A stretch of 58,777 nucleotides of DNA from the NCBI GenBank assembly GCA_002402635.1, contig DHGE01000167.1, positions 9,241 to 68,017 of the forward strand, written 5' to 3'. The translations under genes and the position numbers were made by a program. Of this stretch, positions 18,246 to 27,452 are shown piece after piece. This DNA is from Deferribacterales bacterium UBA4806 (GTDB lineage: Bacteria; Chrysiogenota; Deferribacteres; Deferribacterales; UBA228). The notes beneath the pieces were generated by a model that made no database searches, was not told the origin of the DNA, and saw only the letters and a list, made by a program, of their open reading frames with translations. How positions within the stretch are numbered: the first letter of the stretch is position 1; each line of letters opens with the position of its first letter.

Positions 18246-19394
18246 TTAAGATTCATATCTAGTATTTAATTTGCTACCAATAAGGCCCATTCTATAATAA
18301 AGCAATAAATCTATAAAGTTTTTCTTATGAATAGGATTACTATCAAATTTAAAAAGATGACCACCACAATTACAATCTGAAGAACCAAAATTGATAACTT
18401 GCCTTTCTGCTATATTTTTAATATCCCTTGCAATAGTGCATTCTAAAACAATTTCACTTCTTATAGGAAGTGCATATAGAAGCCTTGCTTCTTTCAATAA
18501 ATAGTCTATATGCCAAAACAATTTTTTATTTTTTCTTTTATGTCTATTTATCCTCTGGTTGAGGTTTATCATAGCAGAACCTACATATATGTAATAGCCT
18601 ACTTCAAAGTAAATATAGCCAAGGTGCCCAATATTAATTTCTTTATTTTCATTTATATATATAATTAAAAGGTAACTACCGCTATTAACGAGTTTTCTTT
18701 TTAACATATCCCATGGGATGCTTAGATTTCGAACTTCAATTGATTTTTTTGAAATCATAAAATTTTGGATACTAATTGCCTTAACTATTATGTTATTCCT
18801 ATTTTTGTATAACGATTCAGCAAATTCAATATCTACATTAAATTCTGGTAGGAAAAAATTAGCTAATGGTGAGTAAACAACAAACAATATGGCCCCTTTA
18901 ATACCCTGTTTGTGTAATTCGGCAAGTTCTTCTACATGTCTTTTAGCTCTTTCTGAAGGTGCATCAGGAAACATTGCCAAATCGTTAAAAAATAGAGTAC
19001 ATGATTTTACTTCTAGTATTAATTTTTCTTTTCCCTTCTCCAGCAAAAAATCAAACCGGCTGTTATTAGCAGAAAACTCCTTCCTTTGAATAGTATAATC
19101 TTCCAAAAAGTCTATTTTTTTATTCTCTATTAAAGTTTTTGCAACTTTGTTATTATAATGAGTATCTAAAAGGACCATAGAATTCTTAGATTTAACAGCC
19201 ACCGCATGATATTGGAATCTTTTGAAGTCCCTCTTTTTTGTTAATAGGACTTCACTGCCATCTTGAAGTAGTTCCCATAACCTCCCTGGATTTGGAAGAT
19301 ATGCCTGCACAAACTTATCATTAACAGTGCATTCAATTACAAATCTGTTAATCCTTCTATGAAAGAAAGATGTAACTAAGTCTTTACTAATCAC
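18246..19394 (-). CDS. sfsA: SfsA nuclease fused to a DUF123 (GIY-YIG-like) domain
   Basis: A 382-residue two-domain protein. The N-terminal SfsA part (about 1-230) has the sugar-fermentation-stimulation fold with a PD-(D/E)XK-like site: Asp115 in SRFDFLLE and Glu128-x-Lys130 in LEVKSC, plus AYLPNPGRLWEL and FPDAPSERAKRHVEEL. The C-terminal part (about 238-370) matches DUF123, which is related to the GIY-YIG nuclease fold: YYIYVGSAM, WHIDYLL and FGSSDCNCGGHLF. SfsA binds and may cut nucleic acid; the role of the fusion is unknown. The start is GTG at 19394, overlapping the M14 peptidase stop by 3 bases. Confidence 0.88.
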   Translation of the reverse strand: MISKDLVTSFFHRRINRFVIECTVNDKFVQAYLPNPGRLWELLQDGSEVLLTKKRDFKRFQYHAVAVKSKNSMVLLDTHYNNKVAKTLIENKKIDFLEDYTIQRKEFSANNSRFDFLLEKGKEKLILEVKSCTLFFNDLAMFPDAPSERAKRHVEELAELHKQGIKGAILFVVYSPLANFFLPEFNVDIEFAESLYKNRNNIIVKAISIQNFMISKKSIEVRNLSIPWDMLKRKLVNSGSYLLIIYINENKEINIGHLGYIYFEVGYYIYVGSAMINLNQRINRHKRKNKKLFWHIDYLLKEARLLYALPIRSEIVLECTIARDIKNIAERQVINFGSSDCNCGGHLFKFDSNPIHKKNFIDLLLYYRMGLIGSKLNTRYES

Positions 19395-22120
19395 TGTGCA
19401 AAATCAGCATAGATTACATTAAATAACAATTTAAAGGTTGCATGGGGTTGCCCACGGTGTATGATATCAAAGGCTGTTAGGATAACATGTCCTTCCCCCA
19501 ATGGAACATCAAGTATTGCTGGTTTGCCTGCAATGATACTCTCGCCTTCCATCCACCCTGAAGCTAAAATCTCATCAGGATTGGATGGCCAAGTTGCTAA
19601 AACTTTAGGCCCCTTTTCTAACACTTCAAAGGTGGCACTATTCTTAAAATAACCATAGGTTTGACCAGCATATCCTGACAATAATGGATTATTTACTTTA
19701 TTGATTACTAAATTTAAAACAGAGCCTGGGCAATAAAACTCTTCCTCTGGGAGATTTTTAAGAATATTAATTACTGGAATCTTAAATCCTTCAATGGCTA
19801 AATCAGTTGCTTTATCAATTAACAATAAAGTACCCCCATCTTTTACAAAATTTTTGAGATTCTCTACACCTTTATTCCCTATTCCACCTATATATTTTTC
19901 TGGATAATTTTCTTCTTGTCCATTTAATATATTTTTATATGATTCACTTCCAAAAATAATAACATCATAGTGTTTCTTCAAATCTGGTAGCTTTAAACTA
20001 CTATTGTAAATTTTTTTATATTCAAATTCATTTGAATCAAGAACAAAACTTGTCCACCCTGTAGGGTAATTAGCATTATAACTCTCATATAACGCCACTC
20101 TTTTTTTACTTACAAAACTTAAAGTTAGGTGGTTTATATTTTCAAATCCATAAAAATTAATTGCTAATTCATGAGCTAACATTTCTAAATATTTATAATT
20201 GATCTTATCAGCAGGTACAACATATGAATTAGGTGGAAATATTTTATCTAATATTTTAACATTCTTTGTTGTCTTATATAGATTAATATCTTCTTTAAAC
20301 AGTCTATTAACTACAATTGCAAAATTGCTATCATCTGGAGTAAATATATACCCTCCATCATGGCCTGCTACACCAACAACTTGTCCCACAGGCTTTAGTC
20401 CAATTTTTTCTAGTTTCTTTAAAAACTTTATTCTTCTGTTCCGAGGAGTATCTTGGAATCTAGCAGATTTTTCTATTGTTGGCTCAATTTTCTCAAGTTC
20501 AGTCATCAAAAAAGCAGGGAAAGGCTGATTCAATTCTTTCGCTTTAATATCCATCTGTTCTAATAAGTTCCACGAAGCAATGTCATATGGAGCCTCAGGA
20601 GGTCCTCCTGGGTATAAAAATCTAGGCGGGTAGCTTTGCTTTTCTAAGAGAGCAAGTATATTTTGCCTTTGTGGGTGCGATAAAAATACAATAAATGAGT
20701 TTGGGGGGTAAGTTTCCCCTTCTACATTTAAAAGACTCTTGACTACATGCAGTTCTATACCCTGAAAATTTAATATCTCCATTAAAGTCAAAACTTTGCC
20801 TCTATCATTTTCATCTATATTAAATATATAACCATAGGGACTATTAGTTCTACCCAACTCTATTGCATCTACATTTCTTTCATAAAATCTTCTGATTAAA
20901 TCTTTTCTATATTTAATAGATACTTCAATAAGGGCCTTCAATGTTTCCCTTTCGTAAGTTGCTATATCAGAACTATGCCAAGTGCCTCCATTCCAGACAT
21001 CTGTGAAATTAATATATCTACCCTTAGTAGTTGGAATTCCCAATCTACCTATTAAATCATCAAAATTAACTTCAATTGGAGTAGCAATATTCACCCTTGC
21101 TGCTTCTGTTAAAATACCAATTTGGTTATGAAAATTTGGTGATGGTCTTAATCCCCCATGCCACCACATATCATAGATTCCATTTGTAACAATTCCTGGT
21201 AAATTGAATTCTGCTAGGTGAGATGAAACAGCTCCTCCTATTAATTCAATATCCCTTATGGTAGTAGAAGGTATCGCTGGATTCGCTGGATCATGAAAAG
21301 GAGGCACAAAAAATCTTGGCCCTGTTGGCCCCATTTCATGAATATCGTAAACAATAACTGGAAAAAGCCTTTTGAACAACTGGGTTGACCAGACTCTCGT
21401 TTCATTTAAATTATTCATAAAATAATCTCTGTTGTTGTCGTGGCCTGCATATTTTTGATATAAATATGGCGGTGTTGTGCCTTCTGATGGGCTTCCTAAA
21501 GTATCCCAATACCAATGTGTAACACTATCTAAGCCATCAGGATTGATTGTAACAGATATTACTAAAATAATTTTATCCATTACCTCTTCAATGTATTCAC
21601 GGTCCATATTCAATATTTCATATATAAATAATGGTGCCATTTGTGTTGCTGTTATTTCATTTGCATGTATAGACAAACCAACAAATAAAATTATTGGTTG
21701 GTTTTCTATTATTTTAAGTACCCTATCTTTAGGCAAATTTCTAGGATCGGCAATTTTTGATTGTTCTAACAGTATTGCTTCTAGATTGTTAATATTTTTT
21801 CGTGAGGAAAGAATAAGCTGATACATATCTTTACCTTCTGTTGAATAACCTACATGTTCCAACAATAGATTTTTTGAATTCTTTGCCAGATATTTATAAT
21901 ATTCTAAAAGCTGTCCATAATTTACTAAAACTCTATCTGCAGTTAATTGAAATCCAAAAAAATCATCTGGCGAAAGTATGTCTATTCTTTTTTGTAATAG
22001 ATTATAGGTAAAACCACCACTTCTTAAAAGATCAACATATTGAAATGAATAGGAATGAGAAGATAATATTGAAATAATAAAAGTTATAAAGATCAATTTC
22101 AAATATACAAATTTATTCAC
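19391..22120 (-). CDS. exported M14 family zinc carboxypeptidase
   Basis: A large (909 aa) secreted metallopeptidase. Residues 1-25 form a signal peptide. The zinc site shows His152-x2-Glu155 (SIHANEITATQ) and His261 (YDIHEMGPTG). DNNRDYFMNNLNE (about 228-240) fits the substrate-binding Asn-Arg motif. The C-terminal half (about 600-900) has a Rossmann/glutamine-amidotransferase-like region (VKDGGTLLLIDKATD), as in large M14 homologues. The start is GTG with no Shine-Dalgarno site. A TTGAAA-N17-TATAAT promoter ends 8 nt upstream, so the mRNA is probably leaderless or nearly so. sfsA overlaps its 3' end. Confidence 0.88.
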   Translation of the reverse strand: MNKFVYLKLIFITFIISILSSHSYSFQYVDLLRSGGFTYNLLQKRIDILSPDDFFGFQLTADRVLVNYGQLLEYYKYLAKNSKNLLLEHVGYSTEGKDMYQLILSSRKNINNLEAILLEQSKIADPRNLPKDRVLKIIENQPIILFVGLSIHANEITATQMAPLFIYEILNMDREYIEEVMDKIILVISVTINPDGLDSVTHWYWDTLGSPSEGTTPPYLYQKYAGHDNNRDYFMNNLNETRVWSTQLFKRLFPVIVYDIHEMGPTGPRFFVPPFHDPANPAIPSTTIRDIELIGGAVSSHLAEFNLPGIVTNGIYDMWWHGGLRPSPNFHNQIGILTEAARVNIATPIEVNFDDLIGRLGIPTTKGRYINFTDVWNGGTWHSSDIATYERETLKALIEVSIKYRKDLIRRFYERNVDAIELGRTNSPYGYIFNIDENDRGKVLTLMEILNFQGIELHVVKSLLNVEGETYPPNSFIVFLSHPQRQNILALLEKQSYPPRFLYPGGPPEAPYDIASWNLLEQMDIKAKELNQPFPAFLMTELEKIEPTIEKSARFQDTPRNRRIKFLKKLEKIGLKPVGQVVGVAGHDGGYIFTPDDSNFAIVVNRLFKEDINLYKTTKNVKILDKIFPPNSYVVPADKINYKYLEMLAHELAINFYGFENINHLTLSFVSKKRVALYESYNANYPTGWTSFVLDSNEFEYKKIYNSSLKLPDLKKHYDVIIFGSESYKNILNGQEENYPEKYIGGIGNKGVENLKNFVKDGGTLLLIDKATDLAIEGFKIPVINILKNLPEEEFYCPGSVLNLVINKVNNPLLSGYAGQTYGYFKNSATFEVLEKGPKVLATWPSNPDEILASGWMEGESIIAGKPAILDVPLGEGHVILTAFDIIHRGQPHATFKLLFNVIYADFAQ

Positions 22121-22128
22121 TAAAGTTA

Positions 22129-22157
22129 ATTATATTTTGTTATGTTTTAGTTTTCAA
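22129..22157 (-). promoter_or_regulatory. promoter of the M14 peptidase gene, almost leaderless
   Basis: TTGAAA (22152-22157) and a perfect TATAAT (22129-22134) on the minus strand with 17-bp spacing. Only 8 nt separate the -10 from the GTG start. Confidence 0.6.
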
Positions 22158-22201
22158 ACAATTTTTTATAAAATATTTCTATGTTAATAAAATAATTTTT
22201 T

Positions 22202-22828
22202 TTAATTTATTGGGAAAACAGCAAAAATAAATGCACTAAAAAAAGCATGAGATACAATATTAGCAACAACATCCTTTCTTAATAAATACTGTAAACCCCA
22301 GTATATACCTGCCACAAAGGCTGCCAATGTAAGCATTACATTACCAGAAAAAATATGCACTAATGCATATACAATACTGACCAGAAGAAAAGCTGGGAAA
22401 GCTCCAATATGCTTTGTAAAGCCTCCCTGCAGAAAAGCCCTCCAGAATATTTCCTCGCCTGGAGAGGTAACAAAAAAGAGTAATATGAATATAAAAACCT
22501 TACTACTGCCACTCCCCATTTCATAAATAAGTCCAACCTGATTATGAGACTCATCAACTATGTAGGGTGCAAGCATATTGCCCATATAAAAGACCATATA
22601 GAGAATAAATGCAGAAACTAATCCCTCTAAAACAGATTTATATGTAATTTTAAAGGGAATTCTTAAAAATAATAAGGCATATAATGTTACAATAATAATA
22701 GCAAAAGCTAATTTATACCAAAAAACACCTTCCTTCATGCCAAATGCACAATACCAACCAAGTGTAGCTAACACTATACCAATTAGTAATATTAATATAT
22801 TATTTTTTCTAAAAGTAAGGTTATACAT
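22202..22828 (-). CDS. CPBP family intramembrane metalloprotease (CAAX-protease-like)
   Basis: Integral membrane protein of 208 residues with about six helices. It carries the CPBP motifs in order: the EE-x3-R motif in PGEEIFWRAFLQGG, a His in ALVHIFSG, and an Asn-x3-His in NIVSHAFFSA. These residues form the metal site in Rce1/CAAX-type proteases. The start ATG has GGAGGG 5 nt upstream even though it overlaps the upstream prenyltransferase gene by 37 bp, so the overlap looks genuine. Substrate unknown. It is the last gene of the suhB-to-CPBP run. Confidence 0.85.
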   Translation of the reverse strand: MYNLTFRKNNILILLIGIVLATLGWYCAFGMKEGVFWYKLAFAIIIVTLYALLFLRIPFKITYKSVLEGLVSAFILYMVFYMGNMLAPYIVDESHNQVGLIYEMGSGSSKVFIFILLFFVTSPGEEIFWRAFLQGGFTKHIGAFPAFLLVSIVYALVHIFSGNVMLTLAAFVAGIYWGLQYLLRKDVVANIVSHAFFSAFIFAVFPIN

Positions 22829-23682
22829 AACAACCCTCCATAAATATTAACAAGTTTTGCTGTAAGTGCATCTGCATTATCAGTAAAAGAATTTTTAAAC
22901 TTTTTCAATAATGTTATTGCAACTGGAATAGATAAAAAAACTATTATACCCACTGGTGAGACAATATTAAAAAGAATCATAAACAATGTATAAATATAAG
23001 TAAATCCAAGAAATAAAATAAAGATTTTTATATTTCTTTCTCCACTCTGTAACATCCCTATAGTTTTAATTTTTCTACTTTCATCATATTTTGTATCCCT
23101 TGCATTATTTGCAAATAATACCAAAGCAACCAGTAATCCTTGTGGGATTGAGATTAATAATGCATCTAAACTGAACATATCTCTCTGAACTATGTAGGCT
23201 CCACTAACCATAAGTGGTCCCCAGATAACGAAAACTGCCAATTCACCTAAAGCTCTATATTTAAGAGAAATAGGCTTGCCTGTATAAAATATACTAATCA
23301 GAAGGCCAATAATACATATATAAATGATTTTACTGGAAAAATATACTATAAGTATTACTCCACAAATAAAGGCTAGAAAATACATAATTAAAGATTCAAC
23401 TAAAACTTCATTTTTGCTTAAATAACCTCCAATAATTGGATGTGGTCTATAACGTGTTGTAGGGGCAATTTCAGTATCAACTTTATACTTTGTATCAAAG
23501 TAATCATTTAAAACATTTGTGGCACCATGGATTAAGATTCCACCAGATATTGTAATAATAAAAGCAATCAGCGAAAAACTCCCTGTTTTAAAAGCAACAA
23601 GGCTCCCTAGTAAAATAGAAATAAAAGTCATTGAATAAGACCATGGCCTAGTTGCTATAAAGTAAATTTTAATATCTTTCAT
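22792..23682 (-). CDS. UbiA-family prenyltransferase, MenA-like
   Basis: An integral membrane prenyltransferase (296 residues, about eight helices) that would attach a polyprenyl chain to an aromatic acceptor. The two Asp-rich prenyl-diphosphate motifs are present: NVLNDYFDTKYKVD (about 57-70) and NNARDTKYDESRK. The NN-x-RD form is close to MenA (dihydroxynaphthoate prenyltransferase), which would fit menaquinone synthesis in an organism with an ETF:quinone oxidoreductase. The acceptor cannot be fixed from sequence. It follows mutS2 by 27 bp. Confidence 0.82.
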   Translation of the reverse strand: MKDIKIYFIATRPWSYSMTFISILLGSLVAFKTGSFSLIAFIITISGGILIHGATNVLNDYFDTKYKVDTEIAPTTRYRPHPIIGGYLSKNEVLVESLIMYFLAFICGVILIVYFSSKIIYICIIGLLISIFYTGKPISLKYRALGELAVFVIWGPLMVSGAYIVQRDMFSLDALLISIPQGLLVALVLFANNARDTKYDESRKIKTIGMLQSGERNIKIFILFLGFTYIYTLFMILFNIVSPVGIIVFLSIPVAITLLKKFKNSFTDNADALTAKLVNIYGGLLCITLLLEKIIY

Positions 23683-23709
23683 TTTAAAGATAAATGTATA
23701 CAGTAATTA

Positions 23710-25983
23710 TTATATTTCTACAATAGTAATTGCATCTCCACCCTCATCAATATGTGCTAGTCTATAACTTTTTATAAACCTGCTCATTTTTAAATATTCA
23801 TGTACTCCTTTTCTGAGAGCACCTGTACCTCTACCATGTATTATATAAAATTTATTAAACCCATCTAAAATCATTTTATCTATAAATTCGTCCAGTAATT
23901 CTCTGGCTTCATCAACTCTCTTACCAACTATATTTATCTCTGGTATATACTTATTAAAATCATCTTTAACAATCTTTACCTGTTTTTTTTCTTCACGAAC
24001 TATTGTGCCCAAGAGATCTCTTTGATCAATATTTATTTTTTTATTATCCAAATTAATCACTGCTTTACCTTCTTTTAATTCAATAATCTCAACTATTTTA
24101 CCTATTTTAGTTAATAATATTTTATCACCTACACTTACATTTTTTGGATACTCATGGGACTCTTTTAGTATATCTATTCTGGATTCAATTTGTTTAGAAG
24201 TTATCTCAATTTCATTTTTATTTATTTTTTTACCTTTTTTATAAAAATTTTTAGCCTTATTTAAATAATAATGAGCTTCTGACAATATTTTCTCTTCTCT
24301 TTCTTTTAAAAGCTTGTCAAAACTTTCCCACTTGTGATTAATATAATCATAAAGTCTTTTTATATTAATAAGAAGTTCATCTACAAAATTGAGTTTTTTC
24401 TGAAGACTTAATTGCATTTCCCTTATCTCATCCAAGGTTTTTTCTCGATCACTATAAATTTCATTATAAATATCTTCTGCTTTTCTCAAGAGACTTTCGG
24501 GAAATCCATATTTTCTTGCAATAATAAAAGGACTTGAATCACCACTAACACCCTCTATTAGCTTATATTTAGGCTTATTAGAATCATAATCATAATCAAC
24601 AGCAAAAACTCTTGCTTTTTTATTGAATATTCCTTCATTTTTTATTTCCTCATAATGTGTTGCAACAAGCACTTTACACCCTCTGGCAACAAGTTCTCTT
24701 ATGATACTCAAAGAAAGTGCAGCTCCTTTTCTTGGTTCCGTATTACTCCCTGGCTCGTCCATAATAATCAATGTATTTTTAGTGTAATATTTTAAAATGT
24801 CATTTAAATTCGAAATATGTGCTGTAAAAGAACTTAAATCCTTTAGTATAGATTGTTTATCGCCAATGTCACTCAACAAGTTTTCAAAATTTATCATTTC
24901 AGCATATTCGCATACTAGAGGTAAGCCACATTTTGCAATTAGACAACAAAGCCCTACTAATTTAATTGCTGCTGTTTTACCACCAGCATTAGGTCCAGTG
25001 ATAATGGATAAAGAAATTCCTTCATCCATAGTAAAATCTATCGGAATAGATTCATTTCTTTTGCTGAAATATATGATTGGATGATGAATATTTTTTAACA
25101 AAATTTTATCTGAAAATATTGGAAAATATGTTGGCATAGAACTATAAAATTTTCCTAATTCAATATAATACACAAATTCCTTATAGATATTAATTGAATT
25201 TTGAAAAACTTCATTATTCTTTTTAAATTCAGAATTTAGTTCCTCTATAATCTTCCGGATTTCCTCCTCTTCTTCCTTTTTGCATTCTCTATAGCTATTA
25301 TTAAGCTCAACAACTTCTATGGGCTCAACATAATAGGTTTGCCCACTTATTGATACATCCTGAACAAGACCATCTATATAATTTCTAAAATTAGATTTAC
25401 ATAAAATGAGATATCTGTTATAGCGTTCTGTTACAATATTATCATTAATAAAATATTTGCTATTTGGACTATATATAACCTTATTCAAAGTACTATTTAT
25501 TTCTTTCCTTAACTTGTGCAACTCTTTTCTGATCTTATATATATTATCATTAGCACTATCTTTTATATACCCTTCATCATCAAAAATCCTCTCTAAATCA
25601 TTATAGAAATCATCAAAAGTATCCATTGAGTGTATTAATTTAGATAACTCATCATATTTTTTTTCATCTTTAAAAATATTTTTGATTTCTTTGATATTTT
25701 TCAGAAAAGTTTTTATAATTAGAAAATCAGTATTTATAAGATAGTAAAAATTCTCTTTAATTTTAAGATATATTAAAAATGTTTTTTCATCATTATATAA
25801 TGAAAACTCGTAATGTCTTGTACAGTCTGAAGATTCTCTTAATAAATTCTGTTTGCGAGTAATAATTTCTAGACCACTTTCAGCTTTAATATCATTAAGA
25901 ACTTCTTTACTGAATGGAGAATTCACTTTATTTTTAATTATATCTATATAAGTATTAAATTCTACCGAATCGTAATCGAACAT
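23710..25983 (-). CDS. mutS2: MutS2 family protein with C-terminal Smr domain
   Basis: A 757-residue MutS-like ATPase that lacks the mismatch-recognition domain. The helical core/clamp spans about 1-300. Walker A (TGPNAGGKT) is near residue 330, Walker B (LIIMDEPGSNTEP) near 400, and the ATHYEE switch follows. A charged coiled coil (about 510-600) leads to a complete Smr nuclease-like domain (about 683-757) with VGKRVDEARELLDEFIDKM, IIHGRGTGALRKGV and EGGDAITIVE. MutS2 proteins act in recombination control or in rescue of collided ribosomes. The ATG overlaps the cvpA stop by one base. Confidence 0.95.
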   Translation of the reverse strand: MFDYDSVEFNTYIDIIKNKVNSPFSKEVLNDIKAESGLEIITRKQNLLRESSDCTRHYEFSLYNDEKTFLIYLKIKENFYYLINTDFLIIKTFLKNIKEIKNIFKDEKKYDELSKLIHSMDTFDDFYNDLERIFDDEGYIKDSANDNIYKIRKELHKLRKEINSTLNKVIYSPNSKYFINDNIVTERYNRYLILCKSNFRNYIDGLVQDVSISGQTYYVEPIEVVELNNSYRECKKEEEEEIRKIIEELNSEFKKNNEVFQNSINIYKEFVYYIELGKFYSSMPTYFPIFSDKILLKNIHHPIIYFSKRNESIPIDFTMDEGISLSIITGPNAGGKTAAIKLVGLCCLIAKCGLPLVCEYAEMINFENLLSDIGDKQSILKDLSSFTAHISNLNDILKYYTKNTLIIMDEPGSNTEPRKGAALSLSIIRELVARGCKVLVATHYEEIKNEGIFNKKARVFAVDYDYDSNKPKYKLIEGVSGDSSPFIIARKYGFPESLLRKAEDIYNEIYSDREKTLDEIREMQLSLQKKLNFVDELLINIKRLYDYINHKWESFDKLLKEREEKILSEAHYYLNKAKNFYKKGKKINKNEIEITSKQIESRIDILKESHEYPKNVSVGDKILLTKIGKIVEIIELKEGKAVINLDNKKINIDQRDLLGTIVREEKKQVKIVKDDFNKYIPEINIVGKRVDEARELLDEFIDKMILDGFNKFYIIHGRGTGALRKGVHEYLKMSRFIKSYRLAHIDEGGDAITIVEI

Positions 25984-26498
25984 TATATGAGCTGGTTGAA
26001 AGGATTTTCTTTATTTCCATTAGTAATTTTATTCAAATAGTCAAAGGCCTTAGGTGTTATTTCTAATAAATACTTTGTTACAGGAGCTTTCTCAATACTC
26101 TTTTTAAATGAAGAATCATTCTTTATATGAGCAAAAACCAAAGTTAATAAAATTCCAATAAGGATCCCCCCTTTAAAAACACCAAAGAGGAAGCCACCTG
26201 ATCTGTTTGCCCAACCAAGCCTTATGACTTTTAAAAATTTGCTTAAAATTTTAGCAATAATTATTATGATAATATATACAATTAAAAATGTAACCACATA
26301 GCTTATATATCTGGAATAATTTGACGAAATATTAAACTTCTGTAAAAAATTTGCTATATAATAGAAGTATTTATAGGAAACAAGAAATCCTAGAAATAAT
26401 CCACCTAGAGATAGAATCTCCATAATGAAGCCATTAAATAGACCTCTAATGCCAAAAATACCTAAAACGACTAGTATTATTATATCACTTAATTCCAT
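25983..26498 (-). CDS. cvpA: CvpA family membrane protein
   Basis: A 171-residue protein with four hydrophobic helices. It starts with the typical DIIILVVLGIFGIRGLFNGF and contains the FRG/GGFLFGVFKGGILIG segment of the family. CvpA-like proteins are linked to colicin V export in E. coli and to envelope homeostasis more widely. It lies between yqeY (14-bp overlap) and mutS2 (1-bp overlap); cvpA next to mutS2 is a common arrangement. Confidence 0.85.
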   Translation of the reverse strand: MELSDIIILVVLGIFGIRGLFNGFIMEILSLGGLFLGFLVSYKYFYYIANFLQKFNISSNYSRYISYVVTFLIVYIIIIIIAKILSKFLKVIRLGWANRSGGFLFGVFKGGILIGILLTLVFAHIKNDSSFKKSIEKAPVTKYLLEITPKAFDYLNKITNGNKENPFNQLI

Positions 26499-26937
26499 CT
26501 ATAATTTCTTTAACCAACCTATTTACTTTTGAACCTTCCGCTCTATTTTTTATTTTTCCAATGACCTTTTTCATGATAACACCAAAATTCTTCTTTTTTG
26601 CTTCTTCCTCTTCGTCTATGGTTTCTCTAATTAATATTCTAATCTCCTCATCAGATAATTGTACTGGCAAATATTTTTCAATAACCTTTATTTCCTCTGT
26701 TTCCTTAACTACCAAGTCTTGTCTAGAACCTTTTTTATACATTTCAATTGATTCTTTTCTTTTTTTTATGGAAGAACTTATAATTTGCAGAACCTCCTCA
26801 TCAGAAAGCTCTTTTCTCTTATCTATCTCCGCATTCTTAATATCTGCCCTAAGTAATCTAATAGCATTGAGTGCTGCTTCGTTCTTTTCCTTCATATAAT
26901 GTTTTAAATCATTCATTATTTGCTCTTTTAAGCTCAT
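26485..26937 (-). CDS. yqeY: GatB/YqeY domain protein
   Basis: A 150-residue protein of the YqeY family, related to the tRNA-binding tail of the amidotransferase subunit GatB. Typical features: SLKEQIMNDLKHYMKEKN start, ALNAIRLLRADIKNAEIDKR, RKESIEMYKKGSRQDLV and EIKVIEKYLPVQLSDEEI. It is presumed to act on or near aminoacyl-tRNA, but its function is unproven. The Shine-Dalgarno site AAGGAGG lies 4 nt before the ATG, which overlaps the adenosyltransferase stop. Confidence 0.93.
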   Translation of the reverse strand: MSLKEQIMNDLKHYMKEKNEAALNAIRLLRADIKNAEIDKRKELSDEEVLQIISSSIKKRKESIEMYKKGSRQDLVVKETEEIKVIEKYLPVQLSDEEIRILIRETIDEEEEAKKKNFGVIMKKVIGKIKNRAEGSKVNRLVKEIIDGIK

Positions 26938-27449
26938 ATTGCCTCCTTATTTTTTCCCAAAAGCCTTGCAATTAAATATAAAACATCGGACAATCGATTT
27001 ATATATTGCAAAATATTTCCTGGGACTTCTTTTATATTTATGTTATAAGTTATAATTCTTCTTTCGTATCTACGACAAATTGTTCTACAAATATCAGCTT
27101 TGGCAGCCAATATATTTTCTGATGGTATAATAAATCCTTTAAGCTCACCACATTGAATTTCAAATTCATCAAAGATCTTATCAATTTCTTTTATTTCTTC
27201 ATCAGTTATAATAAAAGATTCCCTCTTATCTCCAATAGTTGCAAAAAAAGAATTAATTTTAAATATCTTTTTCTGCACATTTTCAATAACACTATAGTAT
27301 TGCGGAGTAGAATGCTTTAATTCACCTAAATGGCAGATAAATTCATCACCGGTGCCACATATTTCGCATATTATATGATCCTTGGGCACTCTCTCACCTG
27401 TATATATGCTTGTAAACCCTTTGTCACCTTTTCTCGTTGATATGCTCAT
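26934..27449 (-). CDS. cob(I)alamin adenosyltransferase, PduO/MMAB type
   Basis: Transfers the adenosyl group from ATP to cob(I)alamin, making adenosylcobalamin. The N-terminal TRKGDKGFTSIYTGERVPKD is the PduO ATP-binding motif. The helical core has ILAAKADICRTICRRYERR, matching the family's RxxCRRxER signature. At 171 residues it is a single-domain enzyme. The product is the cofactor for the B12-dependent ribonucleotide reductase at 39990. It lies between the ATP-type pfkA (3 bp) and yqeY (4-bp overlap). Confidence 0.92.
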   Translation of the reverse strand: MSISTRKGDKGFTSIYTGERVPKDHIICEICGTGDEFICHLGELKHSTPQYYSVIENVQKKIFKINSFFATIGDKRESFIITDEEIKEIDKIFDEFEIQCGELKGFIIPSENILAAKADICRTICRRYERRIITYNINIKEVPGNILQYINRLSDVLYLIARLLGKNKEAI

Positions 27450-27452
27450 AAT

